A stretch of 64,000 bases of DNA. Origin: Prochlorococcus marinus str. MIT 9401. Its GTDB lineage: Bacteria > Cyanobacteriota > Cyanobacteriia > PCC-6307 > Cyanobiaceae. The position numbers were made by a program, and so were the translations under genes. The notes beneath the pieces are model-generated. The model did no database searches and was not told the DNA's origin. It worked only from the letters and a program-made list of their open reading frames with translations. Where the stretch lies: the NCBI RefSeq assembly GCF_000760095.1, contig NZ_JNAR01000001.1, positions 1-64,000 of the forward strand. The letters are read 5' to 3'. Shown here in pieces: positions 1 to 8,204 of the stretch. Positions within the stretch are counted from its first letter, which is position 1. The number at the start of each line of letters is the position of its first letter.

Positions 1-168
1 TCTTGTCTCCTTTTAGCATCTGCTTCCCTTTTAGCTTTAGCCTCTTCTCTCCTCTTAGCATCTGCCTCCCTTTTAGCTTTAGCCTCTTCTCTCCTCTTAG
101 CATCTGCTTCCCTTTTAGCTTTAGCCTCTTGTCTCCTTTTAGCATCTGCTTCCCTTTTAGCTTTAGCC
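1..168 (-). repeat. 42-bp tandem repeat, four copies, coding
   Basis: Four contiguous 42-bp units lie at 1-42, 43-84, 85-126 and 127-168. Units 1 and 4 are identical, and units 2 and 3 differ from each other at one base. Each encodes a 14-residue unit of the type AKAKREADAKRREE on the reverse strand. A fifth, diverged copy lies at 331-372. The array probably continues beyond the left edge. Confidence 0.9.
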
Positions 169-824
169 TCTTCTTCTCTTCTCGCCTCTTCTCTTCTCGC
201 CTCCTCTTCCCTTCTCGCCTCTTCTCTTCTCGCCTCTTCTCTTCTCGCCTCCTCTTCCCTTCTCGCCTCTTCTCTTCTCGCCTCTTCTCTTCTCGCCTCT
301 TCTCTTCTCGCCTCCTCTTCCCTTCTCGCCTCTTCTCTTCTCTTAGCATCTGCTTCCCTTTTAGCTTTAGCCTCTTCTTCTCTTCTTGCCTTTTCTTCCC
401 TTCTCGCCTTTTCTCTTCTCGCCTCTTCTTCTCTTTTAACCTCTTCGTTAGTTTTAATACTATTTTCTGATGAATTCGAATTTATACTGGACCTTTCATT
501 TTTGTAAGTTCCCATGTTCATGAGATTTGTACATGATATTAAGTTCTTTTTATCTTTCCCCTTAACTGTTTTTTTATTGCTATTTAGTAATTTCTGACAA
601 CTTTTGAATAATATTACATGCCGTTCATTTTTATTTTCTGCTGAATATAGGTAGTAGATTGTGAGATTTACATAGTTAATTAATTCTTGAGTTCTGTATT
701 TTGAAATTTTTTCGGCTTTGTTCTTAGTGCCTTCCCCTCCATAACCAGCGAATATTGGATTTGTTAATGAAGCTAGGGTTACTATAAAAAAAAGGTATTT
801 ATTTATATTTCTTTTTAGTTTCAT
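1..824 (-). CDS. Exported charged-repeat protein, C-terminus cut by window edge
   Basis: The reverse frame is open from an ATG at 824-822 to the window edge, giving 274 codons without a stop, so the gene is partial at its 3' end. Residues 1-26 look like a signal peptide: Lys/Arg-rich start, hydrophobic core FFIVTLASLTNPIFA, then GYGG. Residues about 30-125 are a non-repetitive region with two Cys residues. From about residue 130 the protein is almost only Ala, Glu, Lys and Arg: units such as EEARR and REEEARR, then a 14-residue unit AKAKREADAKRREE. Such composition favours one long charged helix or coiled coil, as in TolA-like spacers or ER/K single helices. No family is recognised and the function is unknown. 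The pyrimidine-rich plus strand has an open frame here, which I take as a shadow. Confidence 0.72.
   Translation of the reverse strand, partial: MKLKRNINKYLFFIVTLASLTNPIFAGYGGEGTKNKAEKISKYRTQELINYVNLTIYYLYSAENKNERHVILFKSCQKLLNSNKKTVKGKDKKNLISCTNLMNMGTYKNERSSINSNSSENSIKTNEEVKREEEARREKARREEKARREEEAKAKREADAKRREEARREEEARREEARREEARREEARREEEARREEARREEARREEEARREEARREEEAKAKREADAKRRQEAKAKREADAKRREEAKAKREADAKRREEAKAKREADAKRRQ
169..423 (-). repeat. 15/18-bp tandem repeats, coding
   Basis: Ten units of 15 or 18 bp run from 169 to 330, encoding EEARR or the six-residue form REEEAR on the reverse strand. After the isolated 42-bp copy at 331-372 there are three more degenerate units to 423. All unit lengths are multiples of three, so copy-number changes would keep the reading frame. 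Confidence 0.85.
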
Positions 825-930
825 TTGTTAAAAATTGAATTTAACTTTGTAAAAAAATTTTAATATAAAACTTTTATGATTAAGCAACAGTAGATAATTC
901 TAAGTTATAAGAATACTCTAAATTCTACAT

Positions 931-1728
931 ATGAACAATTTATTAAAATATGCTTTAGCTGGATCAATTGGTTTGGGATCTTTTGCAATAGTAATTTCTG
1001 CTCCTTGGACTGCAAGAAACCTTAAGCCTTTAAAAAATGAGCGAATGCAAGAAAGCGAATTGTTTTCTATTTATACTGATAAAGAAACAGGGGATATGTA
1101 TGGATATATAGATGGACCAAGAGGGGAAACCAGATTTGTCAAGATGGATAAAAACTCTGAAAACAAAGTTAGACAGGAAAAAATAAATGAGGAAAAAGCG
1201 ATAGCTAGAGCACAAGCTAAGGGATCATCGGCACCTGTTGTGAGTGTTAATAAAAATGATGTCAGATCAGGAGAGATATTTAGTGTTGATGATCAATGGA
1301 AAGACTTCGACATAAATACTCGCATCAAGTATAGAGCTCTTGAAGGTGAGATGCTTTATAGACTTGCTATTAAAGCCCCAGTTAAGACCATAAACAAAGG
1401 ACAATCTCCTGACTGTAGATTTTCTTCCGAAAAAGAAAAAGAATTAGAGAATTTGGTTGCTAATCAGGATAATTCTGTGAGATTAAGGTTTAAAGATGCA
1501 GATGATTTTTGGATTAAGGATTATATTATCCCACTTGGTACAGAATTGGCTGGGGATAAAATAACAACTGCTATCGATGGTTATTACAGGGATGATTGTG
1601 ATAAAAAGAATCAATTGGTCTTTCATGGAAGAATAGAAAATTTATCTCTTCCTGGTTTTAGTTGGGTAGAGGATGGAAAACTTTTATTTAAAGGAGTAAA
1701 ACTAAGCAAGCCTGAAAAAAATAATTAA
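931..1728 (+). CDS. Conserved-type exported or membrane-anchored protein of unknown function
   Basis: This is an open frame of 265 residues with an ATG start. Residues about 5-25 (LLKYALAGSIGLGSFAIVIS) form one hydrophobic segment, so the protein is probably anchored in a membrane or exported. The rest is hydrophilic and rich in Lys, Asp and Glu. Two Cys residues in the second half (DCRFS and DDCDK) could form a disulphide outside the cytoplasm. I recognise no domain. It is divergent from the repeat-protein gene, with 106 bp between the two starts that must hold both promoters. Confidence 0.75.
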   Translation: MNNLLKYALAGSIGLGSFAIVISAPWTARNLKPLKNERMQESELFSIYTDKETGDMYGYIDGPRGETRFVKMDKNSENKVRQEKINEEKAIARAQAKGSSAPVVSVNKNDVRSGEIFSVDDQWKDFDINTRIKYRALEGEMLYRLAIKAPVKTINKGQSPDCRFSSEKEKELENLVANQDNSVRLRFKDADDFWIKDYIIPLGTELAGDKITTAIDGYYRDDCDKKNQLVFHGRIENLSLPGFSWVEDGKLLFKGVKLSKPEKNN

Positions 1729-1786
1729 AAGAATATTTAGTTTTAAATTTTAATTACAGTATGAGATTGAGCAATTTTTAAAACTA

Positions 1787-2173
1787 TCATCTTGACCACT
1801 CGCATTGATGTGAATATTTTTTATATATTTTTCCATAACCTTTTTCAACTATCATTTTTTGAATATTTAATCTATTTTTAAATAATTCACCAACTGTTCT
1901 GCCATATCTATCCTTTGTAATTCTTTTAAGTGAAATTTGTTTATTAGCTACTAAGTTATTTAAGAAATCTTTTGATCTTTTTGCTTCTATAGGCTTAGCT
2001 TTAGGTCCTTTTAATTCAGGAGTATCTATACAAGCCAATCGAATTTTTTCTCCTTTGGATGTTGTGCAAGTGTCACCGTCATAGCAATTTTTAATGATGA
2101 CTTCCTGTATTTTCGATGCGTAAGCTTGATTTAAAGAAAATGTTAAGAATATTAGAAAGATAATTCTTGCCAT
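1787..2173 (-). CDS. Exported thermonuclease-like (SNase) nuclease
   Basis: The protein has 128 residues. Residues 1-20 are a signal peptide ending NQAYAS. The remainder matches the staphylococcal nuclease fold: YDGDT at 31-35, IRLACIDTPE at 44-53 and DRYGR at 88-92. D32, R45, D50, E53 and R92 correspond to the calcium ligands and catalytic Arg/Glu residues of the family, so an active Ca-dependent phosphodiesterase acting on DNA or RNA is likely. Location is probably periplasmic or secreted; uptake of external nucleic acid as a nutrient source is only a guess. At 128 residues it is near the minimal size for a single SNase domain. Confidence 0.85.
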   Translation of the reverse strand: MARIIFLIFLTFSLNQAYASKIQEVIIKNCYDGDTCTTSKGEKIRLACIDTPELKGPKAKPIEAKRSKDFLNNLVANKQISLKRITKDRYGRTVGELFKNRLNIQKMIVEKGYGKIYKKYSHQCEWSR

Positions 2174-2235
2174 TATTCGTAAAAAAATTTATAACATTAA
2201 TATCATCATTACTCTTATTAATCTAAAAGTTATAA

Positions 2236-2364
2236 ATGTCACCAATATTTAAATGTTTAATATGTAGGAAGGATATAGAAAGGTCAACAAGAACTTTTTG
2301 GAAGAAAAAAGGTCATTTGTTATGTTCTACTTGTCTTGACAATATTGAAAAAAAATTGGATTAA
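2236..2364 (+). CDS. 42-residue microprotein with two CxxC pairs
   Basis: A short frame starts with ATG at 2236 and ends with TAA at 2362-2364. It encodes 42 residues with C7-x2-C10 and C30-x2-C33, separated by 19 residues: the spacing of a small zinc ribbon. The linker is basic (ERSTRTFWKKKGH), which would suit nucleic-acid contact. A terminator-like hairpin begins 22 nt after the stop, which supports a real transcript. It is far too short for default gene callers. Function is unknown; zinc binding is inferred from the cysteines alone. Confidence 0.6.
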   Translation: MSPIFKCLICRKDIERSTRTFWKKKGHLLCSTCLDNIEKKLD

Positions 2365-2386
2365 TTTAAACTTTTACAAAAAAAAA

Positions 2387-2412
2387 CTCTGTATAAACAG
2401 AGCTTTATTTTA
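2387..2412 (+). terminator. Probable bidirectional Rho-independent terminator
   Basis: A 6-bp stem CTCTGT/ACAGAG with an ATAA loop spans 2387-2402. It is flanked by an A tract before it and a T-rich run after it, so it could end transcripts in both directions, between the CxxC microprotein gene and the convergent hli gene. The stem is short, but it stands out in this AT-rich background. Confidence 0.5.
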
Positions 2413-2539
2413 TTGATTTAAAATTAAAGGGTCTTAGAACAAATTTAATTAAAAATACTTTACGATTATCAATCTAAAAGACTTGGCTAAATTACATGTT
2501 GGTCTTTCAGAAAACAATCAGTGATATTAAGAATTAAAT

Positions 2540-2647
2540 TTAGAACCAACCAGGAATGATTTGTCCTGTTGTTACGTATGCACCAACTGCTGCTACGAAA
2601 CCTAACATTGCTGCCCAACCGTTAAAACGTTCTGCTTCTGGAGTCAT
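2540..2647 (-). CDS. hli: High-light-inducible protein (Hli/SCP), 35 residues
   Basis: The reverse strand from 2647 encodes 35 residues ending at a TAA complementary to 2540-2542. It holds the one-helix chlorophyll-binding signature of the family, ERFNGWAAMLGF, followed by a hydrophobic stretch and GQIIPGWF. Hli proteins are single-helix thylakoid relatives of light-harvesting antennae that bind chlorophyll and carotenoid and protect photosystem II assembly under light stress. This is a minimal form with almost nothing outside the helix. The Arg usually following NG is Trp here. A terminator lies 138 bp downstream. Confidence 0.9.
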   Translation of the reverse strand: MTPEAERFNGWAAMLGFVAAVGAYVTTGQIIPGWF

Positions 2648-3190
2648 GATAAAAGAATGAATTTTATGTTAATGATTGTAACAGGTTTCATGAAGCTTTG
2701 TAAAGTATTTTTTATTTAATTTTTGAACAACATAGATTTACAATCAAAATAATTTATTTTTTACACAAAGTTGTTGCATATTTGTGTCGGATTTTATTTT
2801 TATTCAATAATTTCGTGAGTATTGAGGTTTAATATTTCTAGATTATCAAGATCAGAAAAATTTTAGATTAAATATTTAATTCTCCTTTATTGAGATTAAG
2901 TAATCAATGCTAATTTTAAAGTCGCTCACAACATAGTTTTTTAAATAAACAATTTTTAGGAATAAGTACAATCGATTTTGTTTAGATTTTTTTATAAACC
3001 TGCTGAGTAAGCCTTTAATAAATACTCACACTCAGATAATTCATTTTTCGAAAAAAATTTGCCCTATCTGAAACAACTAAGATTATTAATATTGTTATGC
3101 AATATTTTAGAAAAGGTTTTTAAGTCAATAGAAGTTTTTATAGTTTTTTGGTATTTAATACTTCAATAATGAACTCAATTTAAATTGATG
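2648..3190. other. 543 bp without a recognisable gene
   Basis: No convincing frame, tRNA, tandem repeat or strong hairpin was seen on either strand between hli and tRNA-Lys. The sequence is very AT-rich with stops in all frames. It must hold the hli promoter at its left end. A small RNA cannot be excluded by eye. Confidence 0.6.
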
Positions 3191-3262
3191 TGGGTCGCCT
3201 GAGATTCGAACTCAGGACCAGCCGGTTAAAAGCCGGATGCTCTACCGCTGAGCTAGCGACCC
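3191..3262 (-). tRNA. trnK: tRNA-Lys (UUU)
   Basis: The reverse strand gives a full cloverleaf of 72 nt: acceptor GGGTCGC pairing with GCGACCC, D arm GCTC/GAGC, anticodon loop CTTTTAA with anticodon TTT, and T arm CTGAG-TTCGAAT-CTCAG. CCA is not encoded. The 3' end faces the accessory-looking region to the left. Confidence 0.97.
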
Positions 3263-3438
3263 ATTTTGTAAAATTGAGTACATTAAAAATTATCCCTTTT
3301 TAAGGCAAAAAAAACAACTTATTATCTTAACTTGTACAATTGAAATACAATTCTTAACTTATAAGATAAAAGATTAAAAAATCTCTCTTTATCTTCTGTG
3401 GAAAGTTAAAGTATTATATGAATTATTAATTTTTTAAG

Positions 3439-3555
3439 ATGTTAAGAACTATTGTCGTTTTCGCGCCAATTATTGCAGCTCTTGCGTGGGTCATTTTCAA
3501 TATACAAAAACCTGCAAGGGAACAATTCAATAGAGATTTTTTGGGAAAGGATTAA
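3439..3555 (+). CDS. psbY: Photosystem II protein Y
   Basis: A 38-residue frame from ATG 3439 to TAA 3555 begins [20 protein letters not shown] and ends in a charged tail [12 protein letters not shown]. The single transmembrane helix and this order match the cyanobacterial PsbY family, a small peripheral subunit of photosystem II in the thylakoid membrane near cytochrome b559. The stop lies 6 nt before the TTG start of trmFO, so the two may be cotranscribed. Confidence 0.9.
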
Positions 3556-3561
3556 TTTAAT

Positions 3562-4965
3562 TTGATAGATAAAGAGGTAGTAGTAATAGGGGCAGGTCTA
3601 GCTGGATCTGAGGCGGCCTGGCAAATAGCAAACGCTGGAATAGCGGTTAAGTTAGTCGAAATGAGACCACTATCTTCAACTCCAGCTCACCATACAAGTG
3701 AGTTTGGTGAACTAGTTTGTAGTAATAGTTTTGGGGCTTTAAGTAAAGATAGAGCCGCTGGACTTTTGCAAGAAGAATTAAGGACATTTAATTCACTTGT
3801 GATTAAAACAGCAGACAGATGCGCTGTTCCCGCTGGAGGAGCTTTGGCTGTCGATAGATCAAAATTTAGTAAGTCTTTGACTGAGGTTTTATCTTCACAT
3901 CCACTGATTCAAATAGAAAGGATTGAACAATTAGAGCTCCCCAAAAGTGAAACTATTTCCATAATTGCTACTGGACCATTAACTTCTAATGCATTAGCTG
4001 CAAAAATTAAAAATTTCACAGGTATTGATTCTTGCCATTTTTTTGATGCGGCTAGCCCAATTATCTACGGAGAAACCATTAATAAAAAAATAGTCTTTAA
4101 AGCAAGTAGATACGACAAAGGTGATCCAGCATATTTTAATTGCCCAATGAACGAAATTGAATATATAAAATTTAGGGATGAATTAATTAAAGGTCAGCAG
4201 GCCTATTTGAAGGATTTTGAAAAAGAATCTGCAAATTTCTTTGAAGCTTGTTTGCCAATTGAAGAAATAGCAAGAAGAGGTGTAGAGACAATGCGATATG
4301 GACCTTTGAAATCTATCGGTTTATGGAATCCAGAATGGGGCGATTTGTTCGACAGAGAAAATAGATTAAAAAAGAGGCCTCATGCAATTGTTCAATTAAG
4401 AAAAGAAGATTTAGAAGGCAAATTACTTAATATGGTTGGTTTTCAGACTAACCTTAAGTGGTCAGAACAAAAAAGAATATTTAGAATGATACCTGGTTTA
4501 GAAAAAGCTGAGTTTGTTCGTTTTGGTGTAATGCACAGAAATACATTTCTAGAATCTCCCAAACTGCTTTTACCAACACTTCAATTTTTAAATAGAGATT
4601 CACTTCTTGCCGCTGGCCAAATTACAGGGACTGAGGGCTACGCAGCAGCAGTAGCAGGAGGTTTATTAGCTGGTATTAATGCCGCTCTCCTCGCAATGGA
4701 TAAAAGTCCAGTTACATTTCCTAAGGAATCAATGATAGGTTCTTTAATGAACTTCATTAGTAATAAAAATATAATAATGTCTAATCAGAAAAAAAATAAA
4801 TTTCAACCAATGCCTCCGTCATTTGGATTAGTTCCAGAATTAACTTATAGAATAAAGGAAAAAAATAAGCGATATAAAGCTTACCAAGAGAGATCTATTG
4901 AAGCTTTACAAGGTTTTAAAAAAATATTAGATTCACTCCTCGAAAAAGATCATTTACTTGTTTAG
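3562..4965 (+). CDS. trmFO: tRNA (uracil-5-)-methyltransferase, folate/FAD-dependent
   Basis: The product has 467 residues. The N-terminus carries the FAD-binding [10 protein letters not shown] motif, followed by the family hallmarks EMRP and [14 protein letters not shown], and a C-terminal second nucleotide-binding block [14 protein letters not shown]. TrmFO makes ribothymidine at position 54 of tRNAs using methylenetetrahydrofolate as carbon donor and FADH2 as reductant. The start is TTG at 3562; the residues just after it lead straight into the Rossmann fold, so no upstream extension is needed. Length is typical of the family. Confidence 0.95.
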   Translation: MIDKEVVVIGAGLAGSEAAWQIANAGIAVKLVEMRPLSSTPAHHTSEFGELVCSNSFGALSKDRAAGLLQEELRTFNSLVIKTADRCAVPAGGALAVDRSKFSKSLTEVLSSHPLIQIERIEQLELPKSETISIIATGPLTSNALAAKIKNFTGIDSCHFFDAASPIIYGETINKKIVFKASRYDKGDPAYFNCPMNEIEYIKFRDELIKGQQAYLKDFEKESANFFEACLPIEEIARRGVETMRYGPLKSIGLWNPEWGDLFDRENRLKKRPHAIVQLRKEDLEGKLLNMVGFQTNLKWSEQKRIFRMIPGLEKAEFVRFGVMHRNTFLESPKLLLPTLQFLNRDSLLAAGQITGTEGYAAAVAGGLLAGINAALLAMDKSPVTFPKESMIGSLMNFISNKNIIMSNQKKNKFQPMPPSFGLVPELTYRIKEKNKRYKAYQERSIEALQGFKKILDSLLEKDHLLV

Positions 4966-4998
4966 ATTAATTAAAGTGAATTACTCAAAAATTTAAAA

Positions 4999-6543
4999 AT
5001 GGAATCCAATAAAAAAACCTTTAACGCAATAATTATTGGTTCGGGAATAGGTGGATTGGTTACAGCTTCACAGTTGGCTGCAAAGGGTGCGAAAGTATTA
5101 GTTCTTGAAAAATATATTATTCCTGGTGGAAGTGGGGGATCTTTTAAGAGAAAAGGCTATACCTTTGATGTTGGAGCATCAATGATTTTCGGATTTGGAG
5201 AGAAAGGTTATACAAATTTATTAACCAGAGCTCTAAAAGATGTAAATGAAAAATGTGAAACTATTCCTGATCCTGTTCAGTTAGAGTACCATCTCCCAAA
5301 TAATTTGAGTATTTCAGTTGATAGAGAATATGAAAAATTTATTAGTAAATTATCTGATCGCTTTCCTAGAGAAAAAGAAGGCATTAGGAAATTTTATGGA
5401 ACTTGTAAAAAGGTATTTAATTGTCTTGATTCTATGCCTCTTTTATCAATTGAAGATCCTGGCTATCTTTTAAAGGTCTTTTTTAAAGCTCCATTATCTT
5501 GTCTTGGTCTTGCAAGATGGCTACCAGTAAACGCTGGAGATGTTGCAAGAAAATATATTAAAGATGCTGAACTATTAAGGTTTATTGATATTGAATGTTT
5601 TTGTTGGTCAGTAATGCCTGCCCTTAAAACTCCAATGATCAATGCAGGAATGGTTTTTACAGATAGACATGCTGGAGGTATTAATTATCCTAAAGGAGGG
5701 GTAGGTAAGATTGCAGAGAAATTAGTTACTGGTATTGAAAAATTAGGTAGTGAGATACGTTATGGAGCTAATGTTACAGAGATACTTATAAAGGATAAAA
5801 AAGCTGTTGGAGTGAAACTATCAAATGGAGAGAAAATTCACGCTGATATCATTGTTTCTAATTCCACTAGATGGGATACTTTTGGTCTTAACAATTACGA
5901 TAAAGGTTTAATTCCAAAAGATTACGTCCCAAAGAGTGAATATAAGTGGTCTAAAACTTATAAGCCTTCTCCATCATTTGTTTCAATACACTTAGGTGTA
6001 GCAGAAGAATTGATTGATAAAAATTTTAATTGTCATCATATTATTGTTGAGAATTGGGAAGAATTAGAAAATGAAAAAGGAGTAATTTTCATTTCTATTC
6101 CCACACTTCTAGATTCATCTTTAGCTCCAGATGGCAAACACATCATTCATGCTTTTACCCCTTCTTCTATAAGTGAGTGGGACAACCTTTCAAGAAAAGA
6201 ATATCTTACTAAAAAAGAAAATTATTATTCGTTTTTAATTGAAAAGATTTCTAAGATAATCCCAAAATTAGACCAAAATATTGACCATAAAGAAATTGGC
6301 ACTCCTAGAACTCATAGAAAGTTTCTTGGTAGATTTGAGGGCAGTTATGGTCCAATTCCTAATAAAAAGTTACTAGGACTTCTTCCAATGCCTTTTAATA
6401 CAACTAATATTAAAAATCTTTATTGTGTCGGGGACTCTTGTTTCCCAGGGCAAGGCTTAAATGCTGTAGCCTTTAGTGGATATGCCTGTGCACATAAAAT
6501 TGGATCAAGATTAAATATTAACGATTTTAAGTTGCCTGATTGA
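4999..6543 (+). CDS. crtH: Carotenoid (prolycopene) isomerase CrtH/CRTISO
   Basis: The product has 514 residues. It has an N-terminal FAD site IIGSGIGGLVTASQLAAKG with the following acidic residue in VLVLEKY, the GGSGGSF glycine-rich segment of the phytoene desaturase family, and a C-terminal FAD-contact region YCVGDSCFPGQGLNAVAFSG. The stretch DVGASMIFG is typical of CRTISO rather than CrtI. It isomerises poly-cis-lycopene to all-trans lycopene, feeding the lycopene cyclase encoded at 60964-62175 in this window. It starts 33 nt after trmFO on the same strand. Confidence 0.92.
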   Translation: MESNKKTFNAIIIGSGIGGLVTASQLAAKGAKVLVLEKYIIPGGSGGSFKRKGYTFDVGASMIFGFGEKGYTNLLTRALKDVNEKCETIPDPVQLEYHLPNNLSISVDREYEKFISKLSDRFPREKEGIRKFYGTCKKVFNCLDSMPLLSIEDPGYLLKVFFKAPLSCLGLARWLPVNAGDVARKYIKDAELLRFIDIECFCWSVMPALKTPMINAGMVFTDRHAGGINYPKGGVGKIAEKLVTGIEKLGSEIRYGANVTEILIKDKKAVGVKLSNGEKIHADIIVSNSTRWDTFGLNNYDKGLIPKDYVPKSEYKWSKTYKPSPSFVSIHLGVAEELIDKNFNCHHIIVENWEELENEKGVIFISIPTLLDSSLAPDGKHIIHAFTPSSISEWDNLSRKEYLTKKENYYSFLIEKISKIIPKLDQNIDHKEIGTPRTHRKFLGRFEGSYGPIPNKKLLGLLPMPFNTTNIKNLYCVGDSCFPGQGLNAVAFSGYACAHKIGSRLNINDFKLPD

Positions 6544-6557
6544 AAAAAAATAAAATT

Positions 6558-7064
6558 ATGAAAGAAAAATTTGAAACACTTTTCTCGGTAAAAAGCTCTC
6601 TTATTTCATTATATATAGCTCTTACTTTTCCTATCGCATTTATTTCAAGTGATCAATTAAAAATTCCCTCATTATTTTTCTTTATATTAGGTTTATTTTT
6701 GATTTCAAATATTACTAGTGATTATGTAGAAACTTGTGAAAAAAAAATTACTTATAAAACAAGTTTTATTTCTAAAGTGCTTGGAAAAAAAAATTGGGAA
6801 ATTTTTTGGGAAGAAATTAAGTTTATAAAATCCTTTCCAACCAGCCAAGGCAGTAAGGTTTTTTATTTTATAGATGTAAAAGGTAAAGGTTTTCTCATAC
6901 CACAAAGAATTGAAAATTTTGATAATTTTTTAGGAAAAATTGAGGAAAAAACTAATATCAAAACGGAAAGCATAAATTATCTCTCCCCTTTATGGACTTA
7001 TAAATTACTAACGATTTTATCAGTTTTGATGTTAGTAGGAGAAATCAGCTTATTTTTGCTTTAG
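6558..7064 (+). CDS. Membrane protein of unknown function
   Basis: From ATG 6558 the frame gives 168 residues. An in-frame TTG at 6540 would overlap the crtH stop as TTGA and add six residues; either start is possible. Two adjacent hydrophobic helices lie at the N-terminus (LISLYIALTFPIAF and FFFILGLFLI), a soluble middle part contains the Trp-rich stretch NWEIFWEEIKF, and one hydrophobic helix ends the protein. That layout resembles PH-like membrane proteins, but I cannot name the family. Its stop shares 4 bp with the stop of the convergent regulator gene. Confidence 0.75.
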   Translation: MKEKFETLFSVKSSLISLYIALTFPIAFISSDQLKIPSLFFFILGLFLISNITSDYVETCEKKITYKTSFISKVLGKKNWEIFWEEIKFIKSFPTSQGSKVFYFIDVKGKGFLIPQRIENFDNFLGKIEEKTNIKTESINYLSPLWTYKLLTILSVLMLVGEISLFLL

Positions 7065-7798
7065 ATATTATCGAGGCTAAATCTATATCCTTGCTGTCTT
7101 ACTGTTGTAATACCACCACCTTCTCCTAAGCCAGCCTGTTCTAGTTTTCTCCGTAAGGTTAATACTTGAGTATCTACCGACCTTGGTCCGCCACTAAAAG
7201 GTGGCCAGGCCATTCTCAAAAGCTCCTGTCTACTTCTTACCATTCCTGGAGGCATTAGTAGCGCACAAAGCAAAGCAAACTCCCTAGGACTTAATTCTAC
7301 GGGTTTCTCGCTTAGTGTAACCTGCCTTAGAAGCAGATGTACTTCTAATGGTCCGACTTCAACTTTCTCTTGAAGTCCTATTCTGCCTCTTTTTAAGAGA
7401 GTTCTACATCTTGCGGCTAACTCTTCAAGACCAAATGGCTTTCTAAGAACATCATCCGCTCCTTCGTCTAATAAATTAACTAATGCTTCTACACCTGATC
7501 TGGCAGTTAAAACTATTACTGAGCACCCCAATTGTTGAGCAAGCCTCATTGCAGTATTTTGTTCGAGAATTTCTGCGCTGACCAATAGGTCAGGTGATTG
7601 CTCTCTGCATAGGTCAATTGCTTCTGTGGCAGATCCAACTGCAGCAGCTAAGTGACCATCTTGACGAAGTCTTTGAACAAGGACCGTCCTAAGTGTGGGG
7701 TGAGGTTCAACAACAAGAACTCTTGAGGGTGTTTGAGAGCTCGAAGGCAATTGTGAACTGCCAGGAGTTGAAGCTAAGATTTGCTCAGTTGATTGCAT
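7061..7798 (-). CDS. OmpR/PhoB-type response regulator with degenerate receiver
   Basis: The product has 245 residues. Residues 26-135 align with a receiver domain and 145-243 with a winged-helix DNA-binding domain (ELSPREFALLCALL, SVDTQVLTLRRKLE, TVRQQGYRF). In the receiver the acidic pocket is E31-P32 instead of two Asp, and the column of the phosphorylated Asp holds A75 (PDLLVSAEILE), while T98 and K120 are kept. Phosphorylation in the usual way is therefore unlikely, and it may act constitutively or through another signal, as reported for some atypical cyanobacterial regulators such as NblR. Base composition looks higher in GC than its neighbours. I do not assign it to RpaA or RpaB, whose receivers are canonical. 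Confidence 0.88.
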   Translation of the reverse strand: MQSTEQILASTPGSSQLPSSSQTPSRVLVVEPHPTLRTVLVQRLRQDGHLAAAVGSATEAIDLCREQSPDLLVSAEILEQNTAMRLAQQLGCSVIVLTARSGVEALVNLLDEGADDVLRKPFGLEELAARCRTLLKRGRIGLQEKVEVGPLEVHLLLRQVTLSEKPVELSPREFALLCALLMPPGMVRSRQELLRMAWPPFSGGPRSVDTQVLTLRRKLEQAGLGEGGGITTVRQQGYRFSLDNI

Positions 7799-7885
7799 TC
7801 TTAATTACTGTTGGGCCAGGCAATTTATTATCATCCTTAATAAGGTATAACAAATGCTAAATAAAAATCAGAAATCTATCGAATT

Positions 7886-8155
7886 ATGACATCATTTGAA
7901 AATCCTAGGGCAATTCGTCATTTTCAATCAATTTGCGATAGTTGCCAGGACTTGGTTAGTCGTTTTCATACACCAACAGACCTTCGGTTATATTGTGATG
8001 GTTATCTGCAAGCATTAAGGAATTGCAGTAGTTTAGAGCAGAGAGATCAAGATAAATTAGAAAGATTAATAGAAAGATGGATTTTAGATCCATCTAGTTT
8101 TATAGAACCCGGTGAGGATGAAAATAAGGGTTTTTTTGATAAAAAAAGAGTTTAA
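7886..8155 (+). CDS. Small conserved cyanobacterial protein (DUF6761-like)
   Basis: An 89-residue soluble protein begins MTSFENPRAIRHFQSICDSC. It has two Cys near residues 17-20, a predicted helical body with LRLYCDGYLQALRNC, and a WILDPSSFIEPGE segment. I recognise it as the type of short protein conserved across cyanobacteria; the DUF number is from memory and uncertain. No function can be read. It is divergent from the regulator gene, with 87 bp between the starts. Confidence 0.75.
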   Translation: MTSFENPRAIRHFQSICDSCQDLVSRFHTPTDLRLYCDGYLQALRNCSSLEQRDQDKLERLIERWILDPSSFIEPGEDENKGFFDKKRV

Positions 8156-8204
8156 AATATTAATTTTTATTAACTAATATCAGTATTTATACTTATTGAA
8201 TGTT

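Noticed and set aside
1-168. CRISPR-like array
   Set aside because: The 42-bp units are directly joined with no spacers and keep one reading frame, so they are coding tandem repeats.
3-470. Forward open frame rich in Phe, Ser and Leu
   Set aside because: It is the complement of the Ala/Glu/Lys/Arg repeat coding sequence; the reverse frame has a signal peptide and continues to 824, so this one is a shadow.
3191-3262. Phage or island attachment site at tRNA-Lys
   Set aside because: No integrase gene and no duplicated tRNA end were seen within the window; kept only as a question about the left flank.
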